A stretch of DNA of 33,798 nt from JAWXUT01 sp044426075 (GTDB lineage Bacteria; Bacillota; Clostridia; Christensenellales; DTU072). The position numbers and the translations under genes are program-made. The notes beneath the pieces are model-generated. The model made no database searches and was not told the origin of the DNA. It worked only from the letters and a program-made list of their open reading frames with translations. Below are positions 21,212-30,933 of this stretch, piece after piece (position 1 is the first letter of the stretch; each line of letters starts with the position of its first letter). The DNA is taken from NCBI GenBank assembly GCA_044426075.1, contig JAWXUT010000004.1:1-33798 (forward strand). Reading direction: 5' to 3'.

Positions 21212-24200
21212 ATGAGTGAAATGAACAGCTTTGATGCAATACAGATTAAACTTGCTTCGCCAGAAAAGATCAGAGAATGGTCTTATGGCGAGGTTACAAA
21301 ACCCGAAACAATAAATTACAGAACACAAAAACCAGAAAAAGATGGTTTATTCTGTGAGAAAATATTTGGACCTCAACGCGACTATGAGTGTCATTGCGGC
21401 AAGTACAAAAGAATAAGATATAAAGGCGTTATTTGCGACAAGTGTGGCGTAGAAGTTACAAAGAGCAAAGTTCGTCGTGAAAGAATGGGACACATTGAAC
21501 TTGCTGCCCCAGTAACACATATTTGGTATTCAAGAGGAGTACCTGGCAGAATCAGCAGAATTTTGGATATGACTCCAAAGCACGTTGAGCAAGTAATTTA
21601 TTTTGCGGCTTCAATCGTTGTTGACCCAGGTAAATCTAACTTTGCATTTAAGCAAGTTATCCGTGAAGAAGAATATCGCAAAGCTCTTGAGGAGTTTGGC
21701 GAAGACGGTTTCAAAGTAGGCTGGGGTGCTGAGGCAATTAAAGGTCTATTAATGGATATCGATCTTGAAAAAGAGAGTGTAGAACTTAGAGAGATGATTG
21801 CGGCAGCTACAACTGGTGTTGGCAAAGAGAGCAAAGTAAAATCTCAAAAATTAATAAACGCTGCAAGAAAACTAGAAATAGTTGAAGCATTCAGACAAGG
21901 TGGCAACCGCCCAGAATGGATGGTGCTAGATGTTATTCCAGTTATCCCACCAGAATTGCGCCCAATGGTTCAATTAGACGGTGGCAGATTTGCTACTAGT
22001 GACTTGAATGAACTTTACAGAAGAGTTATAAACAGAAACAATCGTTTGACACGTATGATGGACAGCGGTGCACCTGATATAGTTGTTCGCAACGAAAAGA
22101 GGATGTTGCAAGAAGCTGTTGACGCGTTGATTGATAACGGCAGACACGGCAGAGCTATTACTGGCCCTGGCAACCGTAACTTGAAATCACTTTCAAATAT
22201 GCTAAGTGGTAAACAAGGTCGTTTCCGTCAAAACCTACTAGGAAAACGTGTTGACTACTCTGGCCGTTCGGTTATCGTTGTTGGACCCGAACTAAAGTTG
22301 TATCAATGTGGTTTGCCTAAAGAAATGGCTCTTGAATTGTTCAAACCATTTATCTTCCGTAAATTAGTTGATCAAGGTATTTGTCAAAACATTAAAACTG
22401 CAAGAAAGGCAGTTGAGCGTACCAAACCTCAAGTTTGGGATATCCTAGAAGACGTTATTAAAGATCACCCAGTTCTTTTGAACCGTGCTCCAACACTTCA
22501 CAGATTGGGTATTCAAGCGTTTGAACCTATCCTTGTTGAGGGTCGTGCTATCAAGTTGCACCCATTGGTTTGTTCTGCTTTTAACGCCGACTTCGACGGT
22601 GACCAAATGTCAGTTCACGTTCCACTTTCAGTTGCAGCACAAGTTGAAGCTAGATTCCTTATGTTATCAACAAACAACATCTTAAAGTTGTCTGACGGTA
22701 AGCCTATTATCAGCCCAACTCAAGATATGATCATCGGTAGTTACTATCTAACTCAAGATAAACCTGGCGCGAAGGGCGAAGGCAGATGTTTTATTAACGA
22801 AGATGAGGCTAAAATGGCTTATCAAGTTAAAGAAATTGAGTTGCAAACAGCTATTCAAGTTCGTGTAACTAAAGAAATTAATGGTGTTACTATCCAAAAA
22901 CGTATTCCAACCACTGTAGGTAGAATCATATTTAATGAAGCTATTCCACAAGATCTTGGATTTACGGCTCGTAACACAGATGAAGATATGCTAAAATATG
23001 AAATCGATTTCCAAGTTGGCAAAAAACAACTTTCAGAAATTGTTGCAAGATGTTTCAAAAAACATGGCGCAGTTGAAGTTAGCAAAATGCTTGACCTTAT
23101 CAAATCAATTGGTTTCAAATACAGCACAATTGGTGCAATAACTGCATCAGTATTCGATATGCAAATCCCAAGCAGTAAGCAAACTATTCTTGACGCAGCT
23201 GATAAAGCGGTTGAGGCTCGTGAAAAAGCTTATATGCGTGGTGAACTTACTGAAGAAGAGCGTTATAAAGAGACAATTAGCATTTGGGAGCAAGCTACAA
23301 ACCAAGTTGCTAAAGATCTAGAAGATAACTTTAAAAACTTTGATAAATGCAATCCTATCTGGATGATGGCTGACTCTGGCGCTCGTGGTAGCATGCAACA
23401 GATCAAACAACTTTCTGGTATGCGTGGATTGATGGCTGATCCTACAGGTAAAACTATCGAAATCCCTGTTAAATCTTCTTTCCGTGAAGGTCTATCAGTT
23501 GTTGAGTACTTTATCTCTTCACACGGATCACGTAAAGGTGGTGCTGATACCGCTCTAAAAACAGCTGACTCAGGTTACCTAACCCGTAGGCTTGTTGACG
23601 TTGCTCACGATGTTATCATTAAAGAAGAAGATTGTGGCGACACTCGCGGTTTTGTAGTTAAAGCTATTGTTAGTCCAGTTGGTAAAGTTGTTGAAGGACT
23701 TGCTTTGCGTATTGCTGGTAGATATGTTGTTCACGACGTTGTTGATCCAGTTACTGGTGAAATATTAGCTGCAGCTGACACAATGATTTCTGAAGAAATG
23801 GCAGTTGTTATCGATAAGGCTGGTGTTGAACAAGTTACTATCCGTAGCGCACTTACATGTAAATCAAAACAAGGCATCTGTGCAAAATGTTACGGTGCTA
23901 ATATGTCTAGTTGGAATCCAGTTAAACTTGGTGAGGCTGTTGGTATTATCGCAGCTCAATCAATCGGTGAACCTGGTACACAGCTTACAATGAGAACGTT
24001 CCATACCGGTGGTGTTGCGTCTGGCGCTGATATCACACAAGGTTTGCCTCGTGTCGTTGAGTTGTTTGAAGCTAGAAAACCTAAGGGTGAAGCTGTTATC
24101 ACAGATATCAAAGGTACTGCTACAGTAAGAGTTGATACTACTGGTGAGACTCCTGTAACTATAGTTACTGTTGTTCGAGATGGCCACGTTGTGGATCCTA

Positions 24201-24877
24201 AAGACACTAAAAACGAAAATATGATGGTTTATAAATTACCTGCAAAGAGCACTGTTCTTGTAAAAGACGGTCAAGCTGTTGAAGCTGGTGATATGCTAAC
24301 ACTAGGTAGCGTAAACCCACAAGATATTTTGCGTACAAAGGGTGTTCAAGGTGTTCAAGAAGCTATGATTCGTGAAGTTCAATCTGCATATGAGTCAAAC
24401 GGTGTTAACATCAATGACAAACATATTGAAGTTATCGTAAGACAAATGTTGCGTAAAGTTAAAGTTAATGATCCACGCGACACAACACTTCTTATGAATG
24501 AACAAGTAAATATCGTTACTTTTGAAGAAGAGAACGAGAGAGTGCTAGAAGAAGGCGGACTACCAGCTATGGCAAACCGTATCTTGCTAGGTATCACTAA
24601 AGCTTCACTTGCTACATCATCATTCCTATCAGCTGCATCTTTCCAAGAAACAGCAAAAGTGCTAACCGAAGCTGCTATTAAGAGCAAGGTTGACCACTTG
24701 GTTGGTTTGAAAGAAAACGTTATTATCGGTAAGTTGATTCCAGCGGGAACTGGTATGATGCAATACCGCAATGTAGGAATTGAAAAAACTGCTGTTGATA
24801 TCGACATAGATGAAGAAACAGTGGAAGAGTACAAAACGGACCATATCGACGATTCATATGATCCAGACGAGGAATAA
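21212..24877 (+). CDS. rpoC: DNA-directed RNA polymerase subunit beta'
   Basis: The 1221-aa catalytic subunit. The N-terminal zinc ribbon has C60, C62, C75 and C78 (ECHCGKYK...ICDKCGVEV). The active-site NADFDGDQM binds Mg2+ (about residues 457-465). The bridge helix and trigger loop region reads SSHGSRKGGADTALKTADSG. The second zinc site has CGDTRG and CKSKQGICAKCYG. Length is typical for Bacillota, without large insertions. ATG at 21212 follows GTGAGGT. The end is acidic (EEYKTDHIDDSYDPDEE). metK starts seven bases after the stop, so the two are certainly in one transcript. Confidence 0.98.
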   Translation: MSEMNSFDAIQIKLASPEKIREWSYGEVTKPETINYRTQKPEKDGLFCEKIFGPQRDYECHCGKYKRIRYKGVICDKCGVEVTKSKVRRERMGHIELAAPVTHIWYSRGVPGRISRILDMTPKHVEQVIYFAASIVVDPGKSNFAFKQVIREEEYRKALEEFGEDGFKVGWGAEAIKGLLMDIDLEKESVELREMIAAATTGVGKESKVKSQKLINAARKLEIVEAFRQGGNRPEWMVLDVIPVIPPELRPMVQLDGGRFATSDLNELYRRVINRNNRLTRMMDSGAPDIVVRNEKRMLQEAVDALIDNGRHGRAITGPGNRNLKSLSNMLSGKQGRFRQNLLGKRVDYSGRSVIVVGPELKLYQCGLPKEMALELFKPFIFRKLVDQGICQNIKTARKAVERTKPQVWDILEDVIKDHPVLLNRAPTLHRLGIQAFEPILVEGRAIKLHPLVCSAFNADFDGDQMSVHVPLSVAAQVEARFLMLSTNNILKLSDGKPIISPTQDMIIGSYYLTQDKPGAKGEGRCFINEDEAKMAYQVKEIELQTAIQVRVTKEINGVTIQKRIPTTVGRIIFNEAIPQDLGFTARNTDEDMLKYEIDFQVGKKQLSEIVARCFKKHGAVEVSKMLDLIKSIGFKYSTIGAITASVFDMQIPSSKQTILDAADKAVEAREKAYMRGELTEEERYKETISIWEQATNQVAKDLEDNFKNFDKCNPIWMMADSGARGSMQQIKQLSGMRGLMADPTGKTIEIPVKSSFREGLSVVEYFISSHGSRKGGADTALKTADSGYLTRRLVDVAHDVIIKEEDCGDTRGFVVKAIVSPVGKVVEGLALRIAGRYVVHDVVDPVTGEILAAADTMISEEMAVVIDKAGVEQVTIRSALTCKSKQGICAKCYGANMSSWNPVKLGEAVGIIAAQSIGEPGTQLTMRTFHTGGVASGADITQGLPRVVELFEARKPKGEAVITDIKGTATVRVDTTGETPVTIVTVVRDGHVVDPKDTKNENMMVYKLPAKSTVLVKDGQAVEAGDMLTLGSVNPQDILRTKGVQGVQEAMIREVQSAYESNGVNINDKHIEVIVRQMLRKVKVNDPRDTTLLMNEQVNIVTFEEENERVLEEGGLPAMANRILLGITKASLATSSFLSAASFQETAKVLTEAAIKSKVDHLVGLKENVIIGKLIPAGTGMMQYRNVGIEKTAVDIDIDEETVEEYKTDHIDDSYDPDEE

Positions 24878-24884
24878 TTTTTAA

Positions 24885-26051
24885 ATGAAAAGATTTTTTA
24901 CTTCAGAAAGTGTCACAGAAGGACACCCAGATAAAGTTTGCGACCAAATATCAGATGCTGTATTAGACAGCATCTTAGCGGTTGCACCAGAGTCAAGAGT
25001 AGCTTGCGAAACCGTAGTTACTACTGGTATGGTGCTTGTTATGGGTGAAGTTACAACTTCTGCAACACTTGATATACCTTCAATCGTACGTGATACCGTA
25101 AAAGAGATAGGTTATGTAAATCCAGAAAGTGGGTTTGACTACCGTTCTTGTTCGGTGTTGGTTACGCTTGACAGACAGTCAGCTGACATCGCTCTTGGTG
25201 TAGATAGCAGTTTAGAAGATAAAGCTAGCGATTCTCACTATGACAAGATTGGTGCGGGTGACCAAGGTATGATGTTTGGATTTGCTTGCAACGAAACAGA
25301 AGAATTAATGCCAATGCCAATTATGCTTGCACACAAGTTGTCACAAAAGTTGACAGATGTGCGTAAATCTGGTGCATTGACATATCTTCGTCCCGACGGC
25401 AAATCACAAGTTACCATTGAGTATGACGGAAACAAGGTAAAAAGAGTTGATACAGTAGTTTTGTCAACTCAACACAGCGAAGAAATTAGCATCGATAAGT
25501 TGCGTAGCGACCTAAAAGAGGCGGTTATTGAAGCTGTTATTCCGGCTGAACTTATGGATAGCGATACAAAAATATACATAAATCCTACTGGCAGATTTGT
25601 AATTGGCGGCCCTCAAGGTGATAGCGGTCTTACTGGCAGAAAGATTATTGTTGATACTTATGGCGGATATGCACCACACGGTGGTGGCGCTTTTAGCGGA
25701 AAAGATCCAACAAAAGTGGATAGAAGCGCGGCTTATTATGCAAGATATGTTGCAAAAAACATTGTTGCAAGCGGACTAGCTGATAAATGTGAGTTGCAAC
25801 TTGCATACGCTATCGGAAAAGCACAACCCGTTTCTATTTTAGTAAACACATTTGGCACTGGTAAGTTAGCTGATGATGTGCTGGTTGAAGCGTTACCAAC
25901 AATTTTCGACTTCAGACCAAAGGCAATTATCGACGCACTTGATTTAACCCAGCCACAATATCGCAAAACGGCAAGTTATGGTCATTTTGGCAGAGATTGC
26001 TTCAGTTGGGAAAAAACCGATAAAATAGCTGAGTTAAAGAGGCTTATTTAA
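24885..26051 (+). CDS. metK: S-adenosylmethionine synthetase
   Basis: A 388-aa enzyme that makes S-adenosylmethionine from ATP and methionine in the cytoplasm. Motifs: SVTEGHPDKVCDQISDAVLD near the start, the GAGDQGMMFGFACNET hexapeptide region (about 121-136), and the phosphate-binding GGGAFSGKDPTKVDRSAAYY (about 264-283). Length fits. The ribosome site is the weak GAGGA in the last codons of rpoC, about 11 bases before the ATG. There is no room for an S-box riboswitch, so expression follows rpoBC. The stop shares its last A with the recD2 ATG (TAATG), suggesting translational coupling. Confidence 0.97.
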   Translation: MKRFFTSESVTEGHPDKVCDQISDAVLDSILAVAPESRVACETVVTTGMVLVMGEVTTSATLDIPSIVRDTVKEIGYVNPESGFDYRSCSVLVTLDRQSADIALGVDSSLEDKASDSHYDKIGAGDQGMMFGFACNETEELMPMPIMLAHKLSQKLTDVRKSGALTYLRPDGKSQVTIEYDGNKVKRVDTVVLSTQHSEEISIDKLRSDLKEAVIEAVIPAELMDSDTKIYINPTGRFVIGGPQGDSGLTGRKIIVDTYGGYAPHGGGAFSGKDPTKVDRSAAYYARYVAKNIVASGLADKCELQLAYAIGKAQPVSILVNTFGTGKLADDVLVEALPTIFDFRPKAIIDALDLTQPQYRKTASYGHFGRDCFSWEKTDKIAELKRLI

Positions 26052-28276
26052 TGATAATTGAAGGAAGTGTTGAAAGGATAGCCTTCCGCAATGAGGAAAA
26101 TGGTTATACTGTAATTGATTTTTATGCTGACAACAAGGTTATACCTGTTGTTGGCATTTTTCCTATGATCTGCGTGGGCGAAACGCTTTCTTTAGTGGGT
26201 GAATATGTCACAAAAGGCATATATGGCGAGCAATTTTCGGTAAAAGAAGTTGTTTATAAGTCGCCAACAGATAAATTTGGCATCATAAATTACCTATCTT
26301 CGGGTTTGTTTAAAGGTGTTGGAATTTCAATTGCCACCTCAATTTTTGAGACATTTGGCACAGATACATTAAAAGTTATGGAAAATACGCCCGATAAACT
26401 TTCAAAAGTTAGGGGCATAAGTGCAAAGCGCGCGGTAGAAATTGGCATAGAGTTTGGCAAGCATATTGATATGCAACACACATTAATATTTTTGCAACAG
26501 CACGGCATAACACTTGGTCAGTCATTAAAAATCTACAAAAAATATGGTGCAAATACTGAAGAACAACTACTCGATAATCCATATAAATTGGTAGAGGATA
26601 TTGAGGGAATAGGGTTTACAACAGCCGATAAAATGGCGGGTAAATTTGGCATTGATAGCGACAGTGAGTTCAGAATAATGGCTGGAATCACGCATATTTT
26701 GCAAGAGGGCGCAAGCCGTGAAGGTCACACATGTATGCCATATGATATGGTTGTTGATGCAAGTGCGCACTTGTTGGGGGTTGTTGATACCGAAAAAGTC
26801 GCAAGTTGTATTGCGCCAATGTTATTAACTTTGAGACTTAAAAAGCACAGCATTACAATCAATAATGAAGATGTTGAAATGTTGGCTCTGCCACAATTTT
26901 ATGCAACTGAAGGTGCAATAGCAATGCGTTTAATGCGCTTGATATCTGCGGTGGAAACGGTAAATTTCAACCTTGAAAAAGACATTGCACGCTACGAGCA
27001 CAGCAACGATATCTTGTTGCACGAAGCACAAAAAAAGGCGATTGAAACGGCAATAAGCAGTGGTGTTATGGTTATAACGGGCGGGCCTGGTACCGGCAAA
27101 ACCACCATAATAAAATGCATAACAGAGTTGTTTATGTCTAGCGGAAAAAGGGTAAAGTTATGTGCCCCAACCGGAAGAGCGGCAAAGCGTATGAGCGAGG
27201 CAACTGGGTTAGAGGCAAAAACAATACACCGTTTGTTGGGTATGGAATTTGCAGAAGGCAAGTTTAACTTTAAGTACAATGAACTTGAGCCGCTTGACGC
27301 CGATGTTGTTATAGTTGATGAGATAAGTATGGCTGATATTTTCATATTCAACTCATTGATAAAAGCGCTTGAAATGGGCACAAGGATTGTGCTTGTTGGC
27401 GATAAAGATCAACTACCTTCAGTGTCTGCAGGTAACATTTTGGGTGACATAATTGCGTGCAATATGGTACCCGTAATCGCATTAACTGAAATTTATAGGC
27501 AAGATGCAAACAGTTTAATTATATCAAACGCGCACCGCATAAACAACGGTGAAATGCCAGTGCTAAACAACGCATCTAAGGACTTTTTTGTAGATGATAA
27601 GATAGAGCCAGAAACAATTTCTGACACGGCAATTGCAATGTATACAAGTAGATTGCCAAAGTATTTTAACATTGCCGCCACCGATATCCAAGTGTTGACG
27701 CCAGTCAAAAAAACCGTTTGCGGGGTGGAAGCGTTAAATGCAAATATTCAAAAAATAATAAATCCAGTTGGCTCATATGTAACGTGTCGCGACACCATAT
27801 TTAGGGTGGGTGACAAGGTTATGCAAATTGTAAATGATTACGATTTGGAGTGGACGCGTGAAGACGGTTTCAATTTTGAAGAAGGCAAGGGTGTTTTCAA
27901 CGGCGATATTGGGTTTATTAAGGATATAAACAAAGATACTATTCTTGTAAAATATGACGATAACAAGATAGTTAGATACAAAAAAGACAAACACGAAGAA
28001 CTCAATTTGGCATATGCAATAAGCGTGCATAAGAGTCAAGGTTCGGAGTTTAAAGTGGTGCTTTTGGTGCTTGCAAAAAGTTACAGAGGGCTGCTTACAA
28101 GAAACCTATTGTACACCGCCGTCACTAGGGCAAAAGAAGCAGTGGTTATAGTGGGCAATCCTAACACAATTTTGAGTATGGTGCACAACAATGTATCCGC
28201 AAAAAGATACACTTTACTAAAAGATTTGTTGGAAAAAGGCAACGCAAGAATGGGCAAAATTCTGCACGGAGAATAG
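26051..28276 (+). CDS. recD2: RecD2-type ATP-dependent 5'-3' DNA helicase
   Basis: A 741-aa superfamily 1B helicase, the RecBC-independent kind found in Bacillota, linked to repair and replication-fork handling. The N-terminal OB-like part (GSVERIAFRNEENGYTVIDF) and helix-hairpin-helix segments (SKVRGISAKRAVEIG; LVEDIEGIGFTTADKMAG) come first. Then Walker A GGPGTGKTT (about 345-353), VIVDEISM (Walker B), LVGDKDQLPS, and near the C-terminus SVHKSQGSEF and LLYTAVTRAKE. Length matches RecD2 (700-850 aa). It starts on the metK stop (TAATG). comF follows after 39 bases. Confidence 0.95.
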   Translation: MIIEGSVERIAFRNEENGYTVIDFYADNKVIPVVGIFPMICVGETLSLVGEYVTKGIYGEQFSVKEVVYKSPTDKFGIINYLSSGLFKGVGISIATSIFETFGTDTLKVMENTPDKLSKVRGISAKRAVEIGIEFGKHIDMQHTLIFLQQHGITLGQSLKIYKKYGANTEEQLLDNPYKLVEDIEGIGFTTADKMAGKFGIDSDSEFRIMAGITHILQEGASREGHTCMPYDMVVDASAHLLGVVDTEKVASCIAPMLLTLRLKKHSITINNEDVEMLALPQFYATEGAIAMRLMRLISAVETVNFNLEKDIARYEHSNDILLHEAQKKAIETAISSGVMVITGGPGTGKTTIIKCITELFMSSGKRVKLCAPTGRAAKRMSEATGLEAKTIHRLLGMEFAEGKFNFKYNELEPLDADVVIVDEISMADIFIFNSLIKALEMGTRIVLVGDKDQLPSVSAGNILGDIIACNMVPVIALTEIYRQDANSLIISNAHRINNGEMPVLNNASKDFFVDDKIEPETISDTAIAMYTSRLPKYFNIAATDIQVLTPVKKTVCGVEALNANIQKIINPVGSYVTCRDTIFRVGDKVMQIVNDYDLEWTREDGFNFEEGKGVFNGDIGFIKDINKDTILVKYDDNKIVRYKKDKHEELNLAYAISVHKSQGSEFKVVLLVLAKSYRGLLTRNLLYTAVTRAKEAVVIVGNPNTILSMVHNNVSAKRYTLLKDLLEKGNARMGKILHGE

Positions 28277-28315
28277 TATTTATATAATATATTATGATTC
28301 TAAGGGGGAGTTATT

Positions 28316-29065
28316 ATGACAAAAGACGACAACTTTAATTCTATACTAGAAAAAGGCAAGTTATTTTTGCAGAAAACACTGTTCCCAAAGGCGCATAAAT
28401 GTATTTTTTGTGGCAGAGAAATTTACAAAGATAACGGTTTGTATTCCACTTGCGACAAGTGTTTTGAAAAATTGCCGTATAGGTTGGGCGAATATTGTTT
28501 GATTTGTGGTGACCCCGCGGTTGAACGCAATTTGTGCAAAAGGTGCAGAGATTTTAGACCCGATTTCAGTGCGTTATATGCGCCATTTAATTATACGCAA
28601 AAAGTGAGTTCTGTTGCGGTTGGTTACAAAGATAAGCCCAATAAATGGATGGCTCCTTACATTGCAAAATATATGGCGGATTGGTACAATACTTTTAATA
28701 TTGTGGGCGAAGTTATGGTTTATGTGCCTTCTAGCCCCGACGCAATTAAAAGCCGTAGGTTTGATCACAACGAGTTGGTTGCAGAAGAGCTTGCAAAAAT
28801 GATAAACATTCCAGTGGTAAATGCGCTTAGTTGCAGTGGAATGGTTAGCAGTCAGACCGAAAATGACAGAGAAATGCGCTCATTAAACGTGGTAGGTGCG
28901 TTTCATAAATCCGAAGATTATAACACCGAGCTAATAGAAAATAAAGATGTTATTTTGATTGACGATGTTGTAACAACGGGGGCAACGGTGCGAGAGTGCG
29001 CGCGTGTGCTAATGCAAGAAAATAAGGCAAAAAGCGTAAGAGTATTGGCTTTTGCAAGAAGATAA
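28316..29065 (+). CDS. comF: ComF family phosphoribosyltransferase-like protein
   Basis: A 249-aa protein with the two-part ComF layout. An N-terminal four-Cys zinc finger (CIFCGREI, then CDKCFEKL) is followed by a second Cys set (CLICGD, CKRC). The C-terminal type I phosphoribosyltransferase fold has the PRPP loop VILIDDVVTTGATVREC (about 215-231). ComF is needed for DNA uptake during competence in Bacillus and Haemophilus, where it acts with helicase and ssDNA-processing proteins. Its place just after recD2 fits a DNA-handling role here, but no other com genes are in view. ATG at 28316 follows AAGGGGGAG. Confidence 0.9.
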   Translation: MTKDDNFNSILEKGKLFLQKTLFPKAHKCIFCGREIYKDNGLYSTCDKCFEKLPYRLGEYCLICGDPAVERNLCKRCRDFRPDFSALYAPFNYTQKVSSVAVGYKDKPNKWMAPYIAKYMADWYNTFNIVGEVMVYVPSSPDAIKSRRFDHNELVAEELAKMINIPVVNALSCSGMVSSQTENDREMRSLNVVGAFHKSEDYNTELIENKDVILIDDVVTTGATVRECARVLMQENKAKSVRVLAFARR

Positions 29066-29075
29066 CGGAGTATAT

Positions 29076-30125
29076 ATGAACTATATTGATATTTGTAAAG
29101 AAAAATTGGATGCCTTGCGCAATAGAGATGACTATTTAATATTATCTATTGAATCAAGCTGTGATGAAACGGCGGTTGCTGTTGTTCGCGGAAGATATAT
29201 TGTTTCTAGCGTTATATCCTCACAAATTGAAATCCACAAGCGTTTTGGCGGAGTTGTGCCAGAAATCGCAAGTCGCAATCACGCTCTTCAAATTAAACAC
29301 ATTGTAGATGAGGCTATGCAAAAAGCGGGTGTTACATTTGATGATATTTCTGCAATCGCGGTTACATATGGTGCGGGGCTTTTGGGCGCGCTTCTTGTTG
29401 GGGTGAGTTACGCAAAAGCGCTAGCTTATACTTTAGAGCTTCCACTTATTGCAGTTAGCCACATTAAGGGGCACATTGCCGCAAACTACATTGCCACCCC
29501 CGATTTAGAGCCACCTTTTGTGTGTCTTTTGGCAAGTGGAGGCCACACTGAAGTGCTAAAAATTAATTCATTTAATGATATAGAAGTGTTGGGTGAAACG
29601 CAAGATGATGCAGTGGGCGAAGCTTTTGATAAAGTGGCTCGCGTGCTAGGTTTGCCATATCCTGGTGGACCCGAAATTGAGCGCCTTGCAAAAGAGGGTG
29701 CGCCAAGTTATAAATTGCCACGCGCATTTAAAGGCGAAAAGCACCTTAACTTCTCATTTAGCGGACTTAAAACTGCGGTTATAAATATGGTTTCAAATAT
29801 GACACAACGCGGAGAGGTTGTAAATCGCGCCGATCTCGCTTGTTCTTTTCAGACCGAGGCGGTTGGAGTTTTGGTTGACCACGCAATTGAAGGCGCAAAA
29901 CGCTCGGGCATAAACACTATTGCTCTTGCCGGTGGAGTTGGCGCAAATACCGCGCTTCGCAAAAAGTTGCAAGAAGAGGGCGCAAAACATAATATTCGCA
30001 TCCTTTTGCCACCTAAAATACTTTGCACAGATAACGGAGCTATGATTGGTGTGGCGGCATATGAGGCTATAAAACTAGGCGAACAACCAGCAGATCTCAC
30101 TTTAGATGCAGATCCAGCCGTGTAA
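29076..30125 (+). CDS. tsaD: tRNA N6-adenosine threonylcarbamoyltransferase TsaD
   Basis: A 349-aa enzyme that puts the threonylcarbamoyl group on A37 of ANN-decoding tRNAs (t6A), with TsaB and TsaE. Start is ATG 29076, five bases after CGGAG; the open frame reaches back into comF without a ribosome site. Motifs: SIESSCDETAVAVV, HKRFGGVVPEIASRNH, the metal-binding HIKGHIAANY (H-x3-H), LASGGHTE, ALAGGVGANTALR and CTDNGAMIG. An N-terminal extension of about 20 residues (YIDICKEKLDALRNRDDY) precedes the usual start region. It is ten bases after comF and the last gene of the rpoB strand unit. Confidence 0.96.
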   Translation: MNYIDICKEKLDALRNRDDYLILSIESSCDETAVAVVRGRYIVSSVISSQIEIHKRFGGVVPEIASRNHALQIKHIVDEAMQKAGVTFDDISAIAVTYGAGLLGALLVGVSYAKALAYTLELPLIAVSHIKGHIAANYIATPDLEPPFVCLLASGGHTEVLKINSFNDIEVLGETQDDAVGEAFDKVARVLGLPYPGGPEIERLAKEGAPSYKLPRAFKGEKHLNFSFSGLKTAVINMVSNMTQRGEVVNRADLACSFQTEAVGVLVDHAIEGAKRSGINTIALAGGVGANTALRKKLQEEGAKHNIRILLPPKILCTDNGAMIGVAAYEAIKLGEQPADLTLDADPAV

Positions 30126-30220
30126 CTTGCAAAAAATCACTGCGCAAAAGGCATAAACTCCGTTTCTGCAGTAATAAAATAGCAAAACTCAAAAAAAATA
30201 CAATAAATGTGTAAAATTAA

Positions 30221-30249
30221 TTGACATCTTTTTACTCTCTTGTTATAAT
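30221..30249 (+). promoter_or_regulatory. str operon (rpsL) promoter
   Basis: Perfect consensus: TTGACA (30221-30226), a 17-bp spacer ending in TGT, TATAAT (30244-30249). The 95 bases between the tsaD stop and this promoter hold no gene and no clear terminator. Confidence 0.92.
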
Positions 30250-30255
30250 GATTAG

Positions 30256-30525
30256 GCTTGTGAAGTGTGTTTTGTTATGTCACGCACAAGGTTGCAATTT
30301 GTGCGATCATTCATATTCATTTCAAAAGCAATCAACTATGGTAGTAAGATGCGTCGTTCCCGAAGAACTAAGGTGTGTTTTTCCGGAGAAAACGATGCTA
30401 CTTAATATTGGTTAATGATAATATTCCTACATCATTGCCGTAATAAAAAAATACTCGGGCACAAAGCCCACAGAGCCCCCTTTTGGGTTGAATTGGGAGC
30501 TTACTAAAAAAGGAGGAACCCAATA
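30256..30525 (+). promoter_or_regulatory. Long structured leader of rpsL
   Basis: The rpsL leader is about 270 bases with no credible gene. Hairpins seen: CGCACAA (30283-30289) with TTGTGCG (30299-30305); a large element at 30351-30398 in which GCGTCGTT pairs with AACGATGC (one G-T) and an inner CCG-AAGAAC pairs with GTTTTT-C-CGG; AATATT repeats that can pair nearby; and GGGC-ACAAA-GCCC (30457-30469). Another weaker stem AGC...CCC with GGG...GCT lies just before the ribosome site AAAGGAGGA. None has a terminator-like T tract. It may bind a str-operon ribosomal protein, but I know of no family it matches. Confidence 0.55.
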
Positions 30526-30897
30526 ATGCCAACAATTAACCAACTCATAAGGCACGGCCGTGAGAAACAAGTTAAAAAGTCAGTTACCCCTTTGATGGAT
30601 AAATGTCCACAAAAAAGAGGTGTTTGCCTTTCAGTTTCTACAACAACGCCTAAAAAGCCAAACTCTGCTGTTCGTAAAATCGCAAGGGTACGTATTGTAA
30701 ACGGAATGGAAGGTACTGTATATATTCCAGGTATCGGCCACAACTTGCAAGAGCACAGTGTTGTTCTTATCAGAGGCGGAAGAGTTAGGGATCTACCTGG
30801 TGTACGTTACCACATCATAAGAGGTACTTTAGATACAGCAGGTGTAGCTAAGAGAAATCAAGCTAGATCCAAATACGGCGCTAAAAAACCTAAGTAA
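30526..30897 (+). CDS. rpsL: 30S ribosomal protein S12
   Basis: A 123-aa protein of the decoding centre. Recognised by PTINQLIRHGREK, the TTTPKKPNSAVRKIARVR loop and RDLPGVRYHIIRG. K43, a site of streptomycin-resistance changes, is the usual Lys. Residue 88 is Arg (GGRVRDLPG) where Lys is normal; K88R is a known streptomycin-resistance change in other bacteria. Length is standard. ATG at 30526 follows AAAGGAGGA. First gene of the str operon with rpsG and fusA. Confidence 0.98.
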   Translation: MPTINQLIRHGREKQVKKSVTPLMDKCPQKRGVCLSVSTTTPKKPNSAVRKIARVRIVNGMEGTVYIPGIGHNLQEHSVVLIRGGRVRDLPGVRYHIIRGTLDTAGVAKRNQARSKYGAKKPK

Positions 30898-30933
30898 GCG
30901 GTTTTTAGCAGATTAAATTAGGAGGATATTAAA

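Noticed and set aside
24878..24884. SAM riboswitch before metK
   Set aside because: Only seven bases lie between rpoC and metK.
30221..30415. 64-codon plus-strand frame over the rpsL promoter and leader
   Set aside because: It starts on the promoter's own -35 region, has no ribosome site and has no recognisable sequence. The leader structure explains the region better.
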